Below, one piece after another: positions 16,995-25,550 of a DNA stretch of 64,000 bases. Source of the DNA: Collimonas arenae (GTDB lineage: Bacteria > Pseudomonadota > Gammaproteobacteria > Burkholderiales > Burkholderiaceae_D). The notes beneath the pieces were generated by a model, which was given only the letters and a program-made list of their open reading frames with translations, was not told the DNA's origin and did no database searches. The translations under genes and the position numbers were made by a program. Every line of letters starts with the position of its first letter. The first letter of the stretch is position 1. The stretch spans positions 310,001 to 374,000 of the forward strand of contig NZ_CP009962.1 in assembly GCF_000786695.1 (NCBI RefSeq). Direction: 5' to 3'.

Positions 16995-18059
16995 TTACCG
17001 ACGCGGCACCCCGTCACGCCATTCACCCCAATGCGTCGCAATATCCTGCACCAGCGGATTGCCAGCGCGGTACAGATTTTCCGTCGCCGGTACAAAGCCG
17101 CCCTGGTCCGCATAGTTGAGCAGATTATCGGCGCTGGTCTGGCCCTGGTAGGGCCGGTCGAAATCGGAGCCGGTGCGTAGCGCCGCCACGCGGCTCAGAT
17201 CTACGCGTTTGATGCTCGCGGCGCGCTTCAGGGCTTCGAAGGTGGCGTTGTCTTCTTGCGCTGTCATGCAATACACGCCCTTGCCGTCGGTCAGGATCTT
17301 GGTCCAGTCGCGGGCGCGTTGGCCGAGCAGCGTGCCTGACCACCAGGTATTGCCGGAAGCGATATCGCATTGCACTACCGAAGGCGGCTGGTTGGCTGGT
17401 GCGTAGCTGAATTTCGAGCGTGCTACCTGTGCTTGTGCGCTGTCTGCCAGCACGACGTTACGTGATAGCACATAGGCGGTATTGGCCAGTTTGGCGTTCA
17501 GCTGGAATACTTCGTTGCGATAATCGAGCGGCGGCTTTTCGGTGGGGCTCTTGGTGTTGATACCGAGATAGCCGGTGTTCCAGCCGGCCGGAATTTCGCG
17601 CGCATCGAGTTCCCACTGGATGCCGAAGTCAACCAGGTATTTTGCCCATGCTGCGGAACCGACTGTGCCTTGCGCCGGATCGACGCCGGCAATGCCGGAG
17701 ATCAGGAAATAGGTGTGGCGCAGATCGAAGCGCGAGGAGAACGTCAGCGCCATGATCGAGGCTGATGCATTGGCGTAGCCCATGCCGGTGGTGACCACGC
17801 AGACATCTTGTTTGTTGCAGTGCACGTCCGGGTAGTCCGGCGACAGGCCGGGCACCGGAATGCTTTTCCATGGACCGATGTGGTCCAGCCATGCCTGGCC
17901 TTCGGGGCCGAACATGGTGATGATCATTACCTTGACCGGATGGCCTTGTCCATTGGCATCGGCGAGTGCGTCGTTGCTGGTGGTCTGTGCAATCGACGGG
18001 ACGGCGGTGCAGGCGGCGAGAGATAACGCGGCTGCGGAAAATACAGAACGGATCAGCAT
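16995..18059 (-). CDS. Exported purine nucleoside permease (NUP) family protein
   Basis: This 354-residue protein has a signal peptide (MLIRSVFSAAALSLAACTA..IAQ), so it is probably periplasmic. The mature part begins VKVMIITMFGPEGQAW and contains VVTTGMGYANASASIMAL, FLISGIAGVDP and CMTAQEDNATFEAL. These are conserved blocks of the NUP family, known from Candida purine nucleoside permease and its bacterial homologues. The fold resembles nucleoside phosphorylases, so nucleoside binding or uptake is likely; the bacterial role is poorly known. The upstream S9 peptidase gene ends in its own terminator, so this gene should have its own promoter in 18060-18245. Confidence 0.85.
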   Translation of the reverse strand: MLIRSVFSAAALSLAACTAVPSIAQTTSNDALADANGQGHPVKVMIITMFGPEGQAWLDHIGPWKSIPVPGLSPDYPDVHCNKQDVCVVTTGMGYANASASIMALTFSSRFDLRHTYFLISGIAGVDPAQGTVGSAAWAKYLVDFGIQWELDAREIPAGWNTGYLGINTKSPTEKPPLDYRNEVFQLNAKLANTAYVLSRNVVLADSAQAQVARSKFSYAPANQPPSVVQCDIASGNTWWSGTLLGQRARDWTKILTDGKGVYCMTAQEDNATFEALKRAASIKRVDLSRVAALRTGSDFDRPYQGQTSADNLLNYADQGGFVPATENLYRAGNPLVQDIATHWGEWRDGVPRR

Positions 18060-18245
18060 TGGTTTTCCTTATGGGAGCGAGGTGGATGAGAACAATCGCC
18101 GGAGATGTCCGGCATTGTTCCGGCCATTTATACCTAAGGTCGGGTTTTGATTTTACGACATTAAATGCCACAGAGAAATTAATTTGGCATTTTTGCCGGC
18201 GTGTGTCGGCAGTTGCGCCGTCGTAGCCGGACGCTATGGATCTGC

Positions 18246-18275
18246 AAAAAAAAGCCCAACCTTGCGGGTTGGGCT
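18246..18275 (-). terminator. Rho-independent terminator of the S9 peptidase gene
   Basis: AGCCCAAC and GTTGGGCT form a perfect stem around a short loop. On the minus strand the stem is followed by a run of eight T. It separates the peptidase transcript from the NUP gene. Confidence 0.88.
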
Positions 18276-18325
18276 GAGGGTCTTGCCGGATGCCGTTTCG
18301 GTGACCGGCTATCCGGCCGAGTTGA

Positions 18326-20974
18326 CTAACGCGGCGTTGTCTCCGCAGTTGCTGTGGCTGTTGTGGTTGCTGTGGTTGCTGTGGTTGCTGCGGTTGCAGT
18401 AGTTGCAGCAGTTGCTGCAGTTGACGTGCGCGGCGGCGCATTCTTCACATAGGTGTCGAACCAGCGCAGCATTTCATACACCAGCTGCTCGTTCGATTCC
18501 ATCGCCGCGTACCAGTGCGGTTCGTGCGGCAGCAGCACCAGGCGCGTGGTGCCGCCGTTGCCGCGGATGGCTTCGTAGAGCTTGCTCGATTGCAGCGGTG
18601 TGGTGCCAGGGTTGGCGTCGTCGGCGCCGTGCACGATCAGCAGCGGCGTCTTGATCTTGTCGGCGTAAAAGAATGGCGACACCTTCAGATAGACATCCTG
18701 CGCTTCCCATACCGAGCGTTGTTCGCTCTGGAAGCCGAACGGCGTCAGCGTTTTATTATAGGAGCCGCTGGTGGCGACGCCGGCGCGGAACAGATCGGAA
18801 TGGGTCACCAGATTCGCCGTCATCAACGCACCGTGGCTATGGCCGGTGACGCCGATGCGCTCGGGATCGGCGACGCCTAGCCGGACTGCCTCATCTACCG
18901 CAGCCTTGGCGTCGGCCACCAGTTGTTCCATGTAGGTGTCATAGGCTTTTTTCGGATCGCCGACGATGGGGAAGGCCGCGTTGTCGATGATGGCGTAGCC
19001 GGCCAGCAGCAGCAATTTGTATTGCCGCAGCCGCGTGAAGGTTTCTTGCGAACCGGTAGTCTGGCCCGCCTTCGAGGCGTCGGCGTAATCGAGCGGATAA
19101 GCGTACAGGATGGTCGGCACTCGCGTGCCTTCCTGGTAGCCGGGCGGCGTGTACAAGGTAAACGACAAGTCGAGGCCGTCGTTGCGTTTGTATTTCACCA
19201 GGCGCTTCTTGATCTGGCGCACTTCCGGCGTCGGATCGGGAATGTGCGTGATGGCCACGCTGTTCGATGCAAAGACGGGTTCGCCAGCAGCGGCTTCGAC
19301 TGGTGCGCCGAGAGTGCGGACAAACGCGTTCGGCGCGTCGCTCACCGATTGCCGCCAGGTCAGGAACTTGCTCGCATCCGCGCCGGTGAAGGCAACGAAT
19401 TGCTCGTAGGAGGTTTTATCGCTGCGGAACAGGCGTTCCGATTTCAGCGTCTTCAGATCGAGCTGGTCAAGGAACGGACGGTCACCGCCCGGCGATGCGC
19501 CGGCGCCGCTGAGGAAGATGGCGTCGCCATCCTGGCGCAGCACCAACGCGCCGTTCGGCAACTGACGCCTGACGGCGGTACCCGGATTCGCATACTTCTC
19601 ATCGGTCGACAAATCCCACAGCAGGCGCGGCGACTGCTGCGGATCATCGACATTGATCACAAAGGTCTTGCGCCAGTGCCGGTTGCGATCGTATTCGGTC
19701 ATCAGCGCCAGGCCGGGCTGCTCGGCCCATGCGATGCCGACATAGCGTTGTTCGGTGCGCATGAGTTCCACCGGGGCGGTATTGAATGGCGCCTTTTGCA
19801 GCATCAGCTTGTCGCGCGCCGGGACTTTGGCCTTCCAGTCGCCGCCGTCAAGCGCTTCAGCCCAGACCAGAGTTGCCGGTTCCGTCGCACGCCAGGAAAA
19901 ATCGCGCGGCCCCAGCGGCACGCCGCCGATCGGCACGCGGTCCGCCAATGGCAGCGAGGCGATGTGATGCACCGCCATGTTCTGGCGTTTGGACAGGTCC
20001 CAGATCTCTACTTCTTGCGGAAAGCGGTCGAAGGTCGTGACGTAGGAGTAAGGCTTGCGGATCGACGTCACCAACAGGTGCTGCCCATCCGGCGCAGCGC
20101 CCAGCGACTCGTAACGGCCCACTGCGCCGATTGGCGTGACCGCGCCGCTATTGGCGTCGACCAGCGCCAGTTGCGCGCTTGCGTAGTAATCGAACAGGTC
20201 TTCGTCGTGCTGGTTACCCAGCGTGTCGCGGTTTTCGTAGGTGCTGCTCTGTCCTTTGCTGCCGTCCGATTCCTGGATGCTAGGACCGGTCGGAATCGTC
20301 GGTTCCGCAGGCGGCGGACCGAGCCGCGGAGGCACCAGCTTGACCAGCAAGGTTTTCTGGTCCGGCATCCATTGCAGCTCGTCTTCCAGCATCGGGTTCA
20401 GGCGCACGCTAGGAATCTTGCGTATGGCGCCGGTGCTGGCATCGCCCACCCAGAGATCAACCGAGCTGGCGGTGGTGTTTTCAAAAGCGAAGCGCTTGCC
20501 GTCGGCGCTCCACAGCGGCCGGTTCGGGCAGGCATCCGCAGGCAGCGCGATACGCGTCTGCGCGCCATCGGCGATACGCACCAGCTCGAAACTGCTGGCG
20601 CAAGGGGTAATGCCGTAGCCGCCCGGGGTATCGTGCTTGCTGTGATTGCCGGGTTCGACCCGTACCCCGGCCAGGCGCAGGAAGGGCGTCGCTACCCGGG
20701 AAATGGACGGATAGTCTTGCCAGGACACCAGCAGCATCCGCTCGCGCGTCGGGCTAATGACCGGCACCGGCGGCGATGGCGCGTGCATGACGTCGAGGAT
20801 GTTCTTGGGCGGCTGGTTGTAGCCAGAAGCGCCAGAGGCGGCAGCCGCAGCCGTTGAGGGAGCTGAGTTGGCGGCAGGTTGCGGCGAAGCTGCTTGCGCG
20901 GCAAGCGGAATCGACGTGACGCCGGCCGCAAGCAGGGTGACCCAGAAACAGGTCAGGGAGGATTTCATTGCCAT
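18326..20974 (-). CDS. Exported S9-family serine peptidase (glutamyl endopeptidase-like)
   Basis: This is an 882-residue protein. The start at 20974 (MAMKSSLTCFW) has AAGGAAA upstream and a signal peptide ending near AAQA. A beta-propeller-like region fills about 60-600. The alpha/beta hydrolase domain follows: YTPPGYQEG..., the nucleophile in GVTGHSHGALMTANL, the Asp in VHGADDANPG and the His in LPHEPHWY. These form the catalytic triad of prolyl oligopeptidase-type enzymes, closest to S9C/S9D glutamyl endopeptidases of bacteria and plastids. It probably degrades peptides in the periplasm. After VKNAPPRTS the last about 35 residues are an Ala/Thr run produced by a short DNA repeat and are likely disordered. 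Confidence 0.92.
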   Translation of the reverse strand: MAMKSSLTCFWVTLLAAGVTSIPLAAQAASPQPAANSAPSTAAAAASGASGYNQPPKNILDVMHAPSPPVPVISPTRERMLLVSWQDYPSISRVATPFLRLAGVRVEPGNHSKHDTPGGYGITPCASSFELVRIADGAQTRIALPADACPNRPLWSADGKRFAFENTTASSVDLWVGDASTGAIRKIPSVRLNPMLEDELQWMPDQKTLLVKLVPPRLGPPPAEPTIPTGPSIQESDGSKGQSSTYENRDTLGNQHDEDLFDYYASAQLALVDANSGAVTPIGAVGRYESLGAAPDGQHLLVTSIRKPYSYVTTFDRFPQEVEIWDLSKRQNMAVHHIASLPLADRVPIGGVPLGPRDFSWRATEPATLVWAEALDGGDWKAKVPARDKLMLQKAPFNTAPVELMRTEQRYVGIAWAEQPGLALMTEYDRNRHWRKTFVINVDDPQQSPRLLWDLSTDEKYANPGTAVRRQLPNGALVLRQDGDAIFLSGAGASPGGDRPFLDQLDLKTLKSERLFRSDKTSYEQFVAFTGADASKFLTWRQSVSDAPNAFVRTLGAPVEAAAGEPVFASNSVAITHIPDPTPEVRQIKKRLVKYKRNDGLDLSFTLYTPPGYQEGTRVPTILYAYPLDYADASKAGQTTGSQETFTRLRQYKLLLLAGYAIIDNAAFPIVGDPKKAYDTYMEQLVADAKAAVDEAVRLGVADPERIGVTGHSHGALMTANLVTHSDLFRAGVATSGSYNKTLTPFGFQSEQRSVWEAQDVYLKVSPFFYADKIKTPLLIVHGADDANPGTTPLQSSKLYEAIRGNGGTTRLVLLPHEPHWYAAMESNEQLVYEMLRWFDTYVKNAPPRTSTAATAATTATAATTATTATTTATATAETTPR
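18345..18422. repeat. Low-complexity short repeat in the 3' end of the S9 peptidase gene
   Basis: The plus strand shows imperfect repeats of GTTGCTGTG and related trinucleotide steps. In the coding strand they give an Ala/Thr tail. The repeat is in frame, so copy changes would alter tail length only. Confidence 0.8.
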
Positions 20975-21143
20975 CGGTTTCCTTGGTGTTGATTCGTCTG
21001 GAACTGGTTTTTTGTCAGGTTGGTAAGTGACCCTACCAATATTGCCATTCGAGATCAAAAAAGGGGCCACTTTTTGGCAATTTTTTTTACATTTCCGGCG
21101 AGATCTGCGGCAGGGGGCATAACCATCCCGGTATCCATAAGCG

Positions 21144-21175
21144 GAAAAACCTCCGTCCCTGGCTCGGACGGAGGT
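21144..21175 (-). terminator. Probable terminator of the porin gene, displaced by a repeat element
   Basis: ACCTCCGTCC and GGACGGAGGT pair perfectly around CTGGCTC, and on the minus strand TTTTT follows. Read from the porin gene it lies beyond the 181-bp element at 21234-21414. Confidence 0.8.
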
Positions 21176-21233
21176 TGATCGGGTGGCGCTCAAACCAGCG
21201 CATGAATGCGCTCGATGACTGCTCGCGGCGTTT

Positions 21234-21414
21234 AGAGGCTGTTGCAAACACACCTGGCGTTGTTGCCCTTGCAGGGCGCACCCGGGCTTGCAAGCCCGGG
21301 CCGTTCCGCAGGCAGACGACAGTGTCGTCTGAAATCCCTGCTACACCCTCCTAGCCGTACTGTTCGTACTGTCTTCGTCGGAGCGCCTAGCCATCTGTGT
21401 TCGCAACAGCCTCT
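21234..21414. repeat. 181-bp element with terminal inverted repeats, copy 1
   Basis: It begins AGAGGCTGTTGC and ends GCAACAGCCTCT, with an internal GCCCGGGCTTGCAAGCCCGG-type palindrome. The same 181-bp unit occurs in the opposite orientation at 23158-23338. The right end touches the porin stop codon (21414-21416). It has no coding capacity. Size and ends fit a MITE-like or REP-like element. Confidence 0.85.
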
Positions 21415-22988
21415 TAGAAGATGTACTTCATTCCGGCCGAAACGCCTTGCAGCTTGCCGCCGGCGAAACAGTGCGGCGAGCCGCCATTCGGGTCGAATCC
21501 GCTGGTGTCCGGATTTGACGCATCATGGCAATCGGTGGTGACGCCTCGCCCACCGGCGCCCAGGTCGTAATGCGCTGAGCCGTGATTGGCGGTCATCGCA
21601 TAGTCGACGTAGGTGCTGAAATTCTTGTCGACCTGGTGTTTCCACGCCACGGTGTACAGATTGGCGACATTATCGGAGTTCAGTCCGCCAGGAGTATTGT
21701 GCTGGCCGGGATCGCCGGTAGCCTGGTTGGCATGTCCCCAGCCAAAATGCACGCTGTCTTTTGCGGACAGCTCCTGGCTGAGTGCGAGCCAATAGCCTGA
21801 ACGGCTGCGTTCGTTTTGATAGTCCAGGTAGGCGGGGACATGTCTTTTCATGTTTTCATAAATTGCGCTGATGGTGGTCTTTGTCGGGAATTTGTACTGG
21901 ACGCCAATTTTTGCAGCGTCCTCGTCGGCGATGTCATTCGGATCGTAGGTAGGAAGATCGCTGGTCCGGTTGACGTCTTTATGCTTTTCATAGGCGGCGG
22001 TCAGGTACAGCGGACCATTGGTGTAGGACAGGCTGGCGCTGTATGCGCTGCCATACGAGCCGTCGTTGCAGGCTGCCGGCGTCGCGCCGCTGCCCGGAAT
22101 ATTGCCGCCGGTGCAATCGCTTTCACCGGCAGCGATATTGCTGTTGTCATAGCCCCGGTTCTGGCCTGGAGAGATCAGCGCATTGAACGAGAAGCCATGC
22201 ATATTGGGCGATTCGTACCACAGGGCGTGATCGAGCCGGGTGCCGAATTCGACCCGGTTGTCGCCGCCGGTATTACCCATGATGACGGAATAGTCGCCAA
22301 GCATGCCGCTGAAGGGATTCATCCGTGCGGTAGATGTCTTGTAAGGCGCATCCGTCTTGCCGATCTTGAATGCGCCCATGGCCGCTGACTGTATGCCGAT
22401 GAAGCTGTTCCTGGATGTGAGGCCGCCCTTGACGGTATTGCTGGTGTTGCTGTTGGTGTCGCCGGTGCCGGAAGTGGCGCTCACGTCGATTTGGGTTTCG
22501 AGCTGATACAGGAATTTGAACGGGGAATCGGAAATATCCTGGAAGCCACGTATGCCGACATAAGACATATTGGTCGAGATCGCCGGCAGCCAGCCGCCTT
22601 TGCCCGCTACGTCTTGCACGCCGCTGATGCCCTTGGTGGTGTCGTCGATGGAGATGTCGAGATTGCCATACAGCGATACCTCGCCGCCACGGGTCAGGAA
22701 GGTAATGCCGTCGCCCGCTTTGCGTTCGAGGAATTGATGGCTGTCGGAGACTGGCGGTGCTGCCGCGACCTTTTGTTCCATCAACGCCTGCTTGTCAGAA
22801 GTGCTCGCCTGTTTGGCGGATAGTTCATCGACCTTTTTCATCAACAGCTGGATCTGTTCTTTCAGTGCATCGATATCTTGTTTTTCCTTGCTGGAAGTGC
22901 TTTGTGCATAAGCTCCTCCAGAATATAGACCGCCGATTGCCGTACATGCCAGAGCGCAGCTGAGCGCCATTTTTCTGAGGGTTGCCAT
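21414..22988 (-). CDS. Gram-negative general porin (OmpC/DcaP type)
   Basis: This 524-residue outer-membrane porin has a signal peptide ending GGAYA|QS. Next comes a short predicted coiled coil (about 33-65, KEKQDIDALKEQIQLLMKKV), then a long series of beta strands starting at GGEVSLYGNLDISIDD and ending with the terminal aromatic GMKYIF needed for outer-membrane insertion. Conserved pieces include SYVGIRGFQDISDSPFKFLY and GIQSAAMGAFKIGKTDAPYK. The N-terminal coiled coil suggests the DcaP-like subgroup of trimeric porins. The solute is unknown. The gene is flanked on both sides by inverted copies of a 181-bp repeat. One copy lies between its stop and its likely terminator. Confidence 0.93.
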   Translation of the reverse strand: MATLRKMALSCALACTAIGGLYSGGAYAQSTSSKEKQDIDALKEQIQLLMKKVDELSAKQASTSDKQALMEQKVAAAPPVSDSHQFLERKAGDGITFLTRGGEVSLYGNLDISIDDTTKGISGVQDVAGKGGWLPAISTNMSYVGIRGFQDISDSPFKFLYQLETQIDVSATSGTGDTNSNTSNTVKGGLTSRNSFIGIQSAAMGAFKIGKTDAPYKTSTARMNPFSGMLGDYSVIMGNTGGDNRVEFGTRLDHALWYESPNMHGFSFNALISPGQNRGYDNSNIAAGESDCTGGNIPGSGATPAACNDGSYGSAYSASLSYTNGPLYLTAAYEKHKDVNRTSDLPTYDPNDIADEDAAKIGVQYKFPTKTTISAIYENMKRHVPAYLDYQNERSRSGYWLALSQELSAKDSVHFGWGHANQATGDPGQHNTPGGLNSDNVANLYTVAWKHQVDKNFSTYVDYAMTANHGSAHYDLGAGGRGVTTDCHDASNPDTSGFDPNGGSPHCFAGGKLQGVSAGMKYIF

Positions 22989-23157
22989 GCGTTTGTCTCC
23001 TTTTGTTTTTGTGTAAGGAGGCTTAACACTAGAAACCTTTCGCGGTCATGTACTTAACCGCGATCAAGATTTTAAAAAGAAGCTGGAAATAGTGATTGCG
23101 CGTTTTCTTCTGGCGCATGCGCCGTTGTTTTTACGCAGTCAGGCGAAGTTGATTTTA

Positions 23158-23338
23158 AGAGACTGTTGCAAACATAGATGGCTAGGCGCTTCGACGAAGA
23201 CAGTACGAGTAGTGCGGCCAGGAGGGTGTAGCAGGGGTTTCAGACGACGCTGTCGTCTGCCTGCGGAACGATCCGGGCTTGCAAGCCCGGGCGCGCCCTG
23301 CAAGGGCAACAACGCCAGGTGTGTTTACAACAGCCTCT
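23158..23338. repeat. 181-bp element with terminal inverted repeats, copy 2 (inverted)
   Basis: It begins AGAGACTGTTGC and ends ACAACAGCCTCT. The internal sequence is the reverse complement of copy 1, including the GACGAAGACAGTACGA core. It ends a few bases before the stop codon of the gene at 23343. Confidence 0.85.
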
Positions 23339-23342
23339 AAGA

Positions 23343-24032
23343 TCACCATCCCGGATAAGCCGCCATCAGCCGTAGCCACTGGGAAAGGCATCCGGCATGC
23401 CGCAGGCAGTGCAGCGCTTCGGTCGCGGGCCAGGTGCACGGAACGCGGCGCAGCCATGTGGAGTCAGGGCCGCATTGATAGAGCCAGATGATGGTTGCGG
23501 CCATTATTTGACGCTCGGGGACCATGGCGCGAAAATCCGCTCGCCAGCGCGCCATCTCATCTGCGTCGATCTCGCCTGTGCGTTCGTTGTACGCAGTTGG
23601 CACGATGCCGCGATGGTGGTTGCCGCTCGCGCCGGGGCAAAACAGATTCCGCAAGCAATGCTGGAAAAGCACTTCATGCAAGACAACATTGAATGCCGCC
23701 GGTGTCTGCTCGTTCTGCATCGGGCAATCGCCGGCGAGCGCCGACATCAGTTGCGCCTCCGCCGGATCCATGTCGAGGCAATGCCACACCAGGGCGCTTA
23801 ATCGGATATGCCCAAAATGAGCGCAGAGATCGGGCGCTCCATCCAGCGCCGCCAGAATCAGGGCGAGTCCATGGTGAGGATCGTTCGTGTGTATCTCCTT
23901 CAAGGCTTGTGGCGTTGTCAGTGTAGGCACTTCATCCAGGACACCCGCGCCCAACCGGGTGAGCAGATTGAAGTACGAGTTACGGCCAGCGGAGGAGAGT
24001 TGCGACGGAGAGGGATGAACATGCGAAGGCAT
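23343..24032 (-). CDS. Hypothetical protein, about 229 residues
   Basis: I do not recognise the family. The start at 24032 (MPSHVHPSPSQL) is preferred, since upstream residues look like translated intergenic sequence; the frame is open to 24191 and no ribosome site is strong for either. The protein is rich in His, Cys, Trp and Leu. It is mainly helical, with HHGLALILAALDGAPDLCAHF, ALVWHCLDMDPAEAQLMSAL and ALHCLRHAGCLSQWLRLM. No signal peptide or catalytic motif is seen. Its 3' end abuts a repeat element. Confidence 0.6.
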   Translation of the reverse strand: MPSHVHPSPSQLSSAGRNSYFNLLTRLGAGVLDEVPTLTTPQALKEIHTNDPHHGLALILAALDGAPDLCAHFGHIRLSALVWHCLDMDPAEAQLMSALAGDCPMQNEQTPAAFNVVLHEVLFQHCLRNLFCPGASGNHHRGIVPTAYNERTGEIDADEMARWRADFRAMVPERQIMAATIIWLYQCGPDSTWLRRVPCTWPATEALHCLRHAGCLSQWLRLMAAYPGW

Positions 24033-24256
24033 ATCGGGTATCCGGAAGTTGAGAAACAATTCGCAGGCTAGCGATGCCGCATCGCCATGGCACTCCGTTT
24101 CTTGCGCCGGATGGCGGCATTCACAATCCGGACATGATCTGAATAAATGCAGACACCGCGTTGAGAAGATCAATGGGACTTTATGCCGCAATTATTTTTG
24201 TGCGCCCAAGTATTTGTTGCCTCAGGGAATTTTTTCTGGAAAAGATAGATAATCAG

Positions 24257-24354
24257 GACTTACGCAAAATCGTCCTGGCAAGGCGCATCGACGAAGACAG
24301 TACGAATGGTCGGCCAGGAGATGCAACGCGGCCAGGGCGGCTTTGCGTAAGTCC
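24257..24354. repeat. 98-bp element with perfect 13-bp terminal inverted repeats, related core
   Basis: GGACTTACGCAAA at the left and TTTGCGTAAGTCC at the right are exact inverted repeats. The inside contains GACGAAGACAGTACGA and CGGCCAGGAG, also present in the 181-bp elements at 21.2 and 23.2 kb, but the ends differ. It lies upstream of the metallo-hydrolase gene and could influence its promoter. Confidence 0.8.
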
Positions 24355-24488
24355 CGATAATGAACCGCGCCGGATTTTGTGGAGCCGGCACGAAAGAATC
24401 GGGTTCACCGGACAAGCTGCGCTCAATGCCCGCCGGCAGCGGGTTGAAGCCACTCTACCGAAGTTATTTTATTTGTGATTGGATCAAC

Positions 24489-25478
24489 ATGACTTATAGC
24501 CGAATGTACAAGCCCTTTCAGATTGCCGCTTTGTTTGCTTGCGCCGTCATCATGGCCTTCAACGTAGGGCCGGCACTAGCCGCGGCGCCTATGGCGAAAG
24601 CCCCTGCGCCGGGTTTCTACCGCATCATGCTGGGCGATTTTGAAATTACCGCGCTCAACGATGGCACGCTCGATTTGCCGGTCGATAAAATACTCACCAA
24701 CACCACCCCGGACAAGGTTGAACAGGCCCTGGCCAAATCCTATCTGGCAAGCCCGGTGGAAACCTCGTTCAATGGCTTCCTTGTCAATACCGGCAACAAG
24801 CTGGTCCTGGTCGATACCGGCGCCGGCACAGGCTTCGGCCCGAATCTGGGCAAGCTCGTAGCCAACCTCAAAGCCGCGGGCTACCAGCCGGAACAAGTCG
24901 ATGAAATCTACCTCACGCACATGCATGCCGACCACATCGGCGGCTTGATCGCAGATGGCAAGCTGGCATTTCCCAACGCGATTGTGCGCGCGGACAAGCG
25001 TGAATCCGACTATTGGCTGAGCGAGGAAAACATGAACAAGGCGCCAGAAGGTGAAAAAGGGGCGACCAAAAGCACGTTCAAAAAGGTGGCAACCTTGCTG
25101 ACCCCGTATATCCAGGCCGGAAAATACAAGCCGTTCGAAGGCTCGGTCGAGCTGACGCCAGGCATCCGATCCTATGAAAGTCCCGGCCATACGCCAGGCC
25201 ACAGCGGCTACGTGGTTGAAAGCAAAGGTCAGAAACTGATGCTGGCGGGGGACGTGATTCACGTGGCGGCGGTGCAATTCGAACAGCCGACCGTGACGGT
25301 CACATTCGACAGCGATAGCAAAGAGGCGGAAGCCGAGCGCATCAAGGAATTCAGCGATGCGTCCAGAAAGGGTTACCTGTTCGCCGCAGCGCATTTGCCG
25401 TTTCCTGCCCTGGGACATATCCGGGAAATGGGCAAGGGCTTCCAGTGGTTGCCGGTCAACTTTACGCAAATGCATTGA
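24489..25478 (+). CDS. Exported metallo-beta-lactamase-fold hydrolase
   Basis: This 329-residue protein has a signal peptide (about 1-32, ending GPALA). The metal site is clear: the HxHxDH motif in LTHMHADHIGG, the next His in SPGHTPGHSGYV, the Asp in LMLAGDVIH, and a final His in AAHLPFP. This arrangement is that of the AttM/AiiB-like and related MBL-fold hydrolases, which act on lactones, esters or similar substrates. The export signal argues against a plain cytoplasmic lactonase. The start at 24489 begins the signal peptide; GGAT lies upstream. It precedes a PL7 gene by 72 bp on the same strand and may be co-transcribed with it. Confidence 0.9.
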   Translation: MTYSRMYKPFQIAALFACAVIMAFNVGPALAAAPMAKAPAPGFYRIMLGDFEITALNDGTLDLPVDKILTNTTPDKVEQALAKSYLASPVETSFNGFLVNTGNKLVLVDTGAGTGFGPNLGKLVANLKAAGYQPEQVDEIYLTHMHADHIGGLIADGKLAFPNAIVRADKRESDYWLSEENMNKAPEGEKGATKSTFKKVATLLTPYIQAGKYKPFEGSVELTPGIRSYESPGHTPGHSGYVVESKGQKLMLAGDVIHVAAVQFEQPTVTVTFDSDSKEAEAERIKEFSDASRKGYLFAAAHLPFPALGHIREMGKGFQWLPVNFTQMH

Positions 25479-25550
25479 TGCACGTCAGCACCCGCCCCGC
25501 CAATACCGACAGGGCGCCGTCCTGTTTCAAGCAATCGCGGAGGAAAAATA

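Noticed and set aside
18923..20857. A 644-codon plus-strand frame opposite the S9 peptidase
   Set aside because: High-GC shadow frame; the minus strand holds a complete peptidase with signal peptide and triad.
21234..23338. Porin gene flanked by inverted repeats considered as a composite transposon
   Set aside because: The repeats have no transposase, each ends next to a different gene's stop codon, and the porin has normal composition; independent insertions are more likely.
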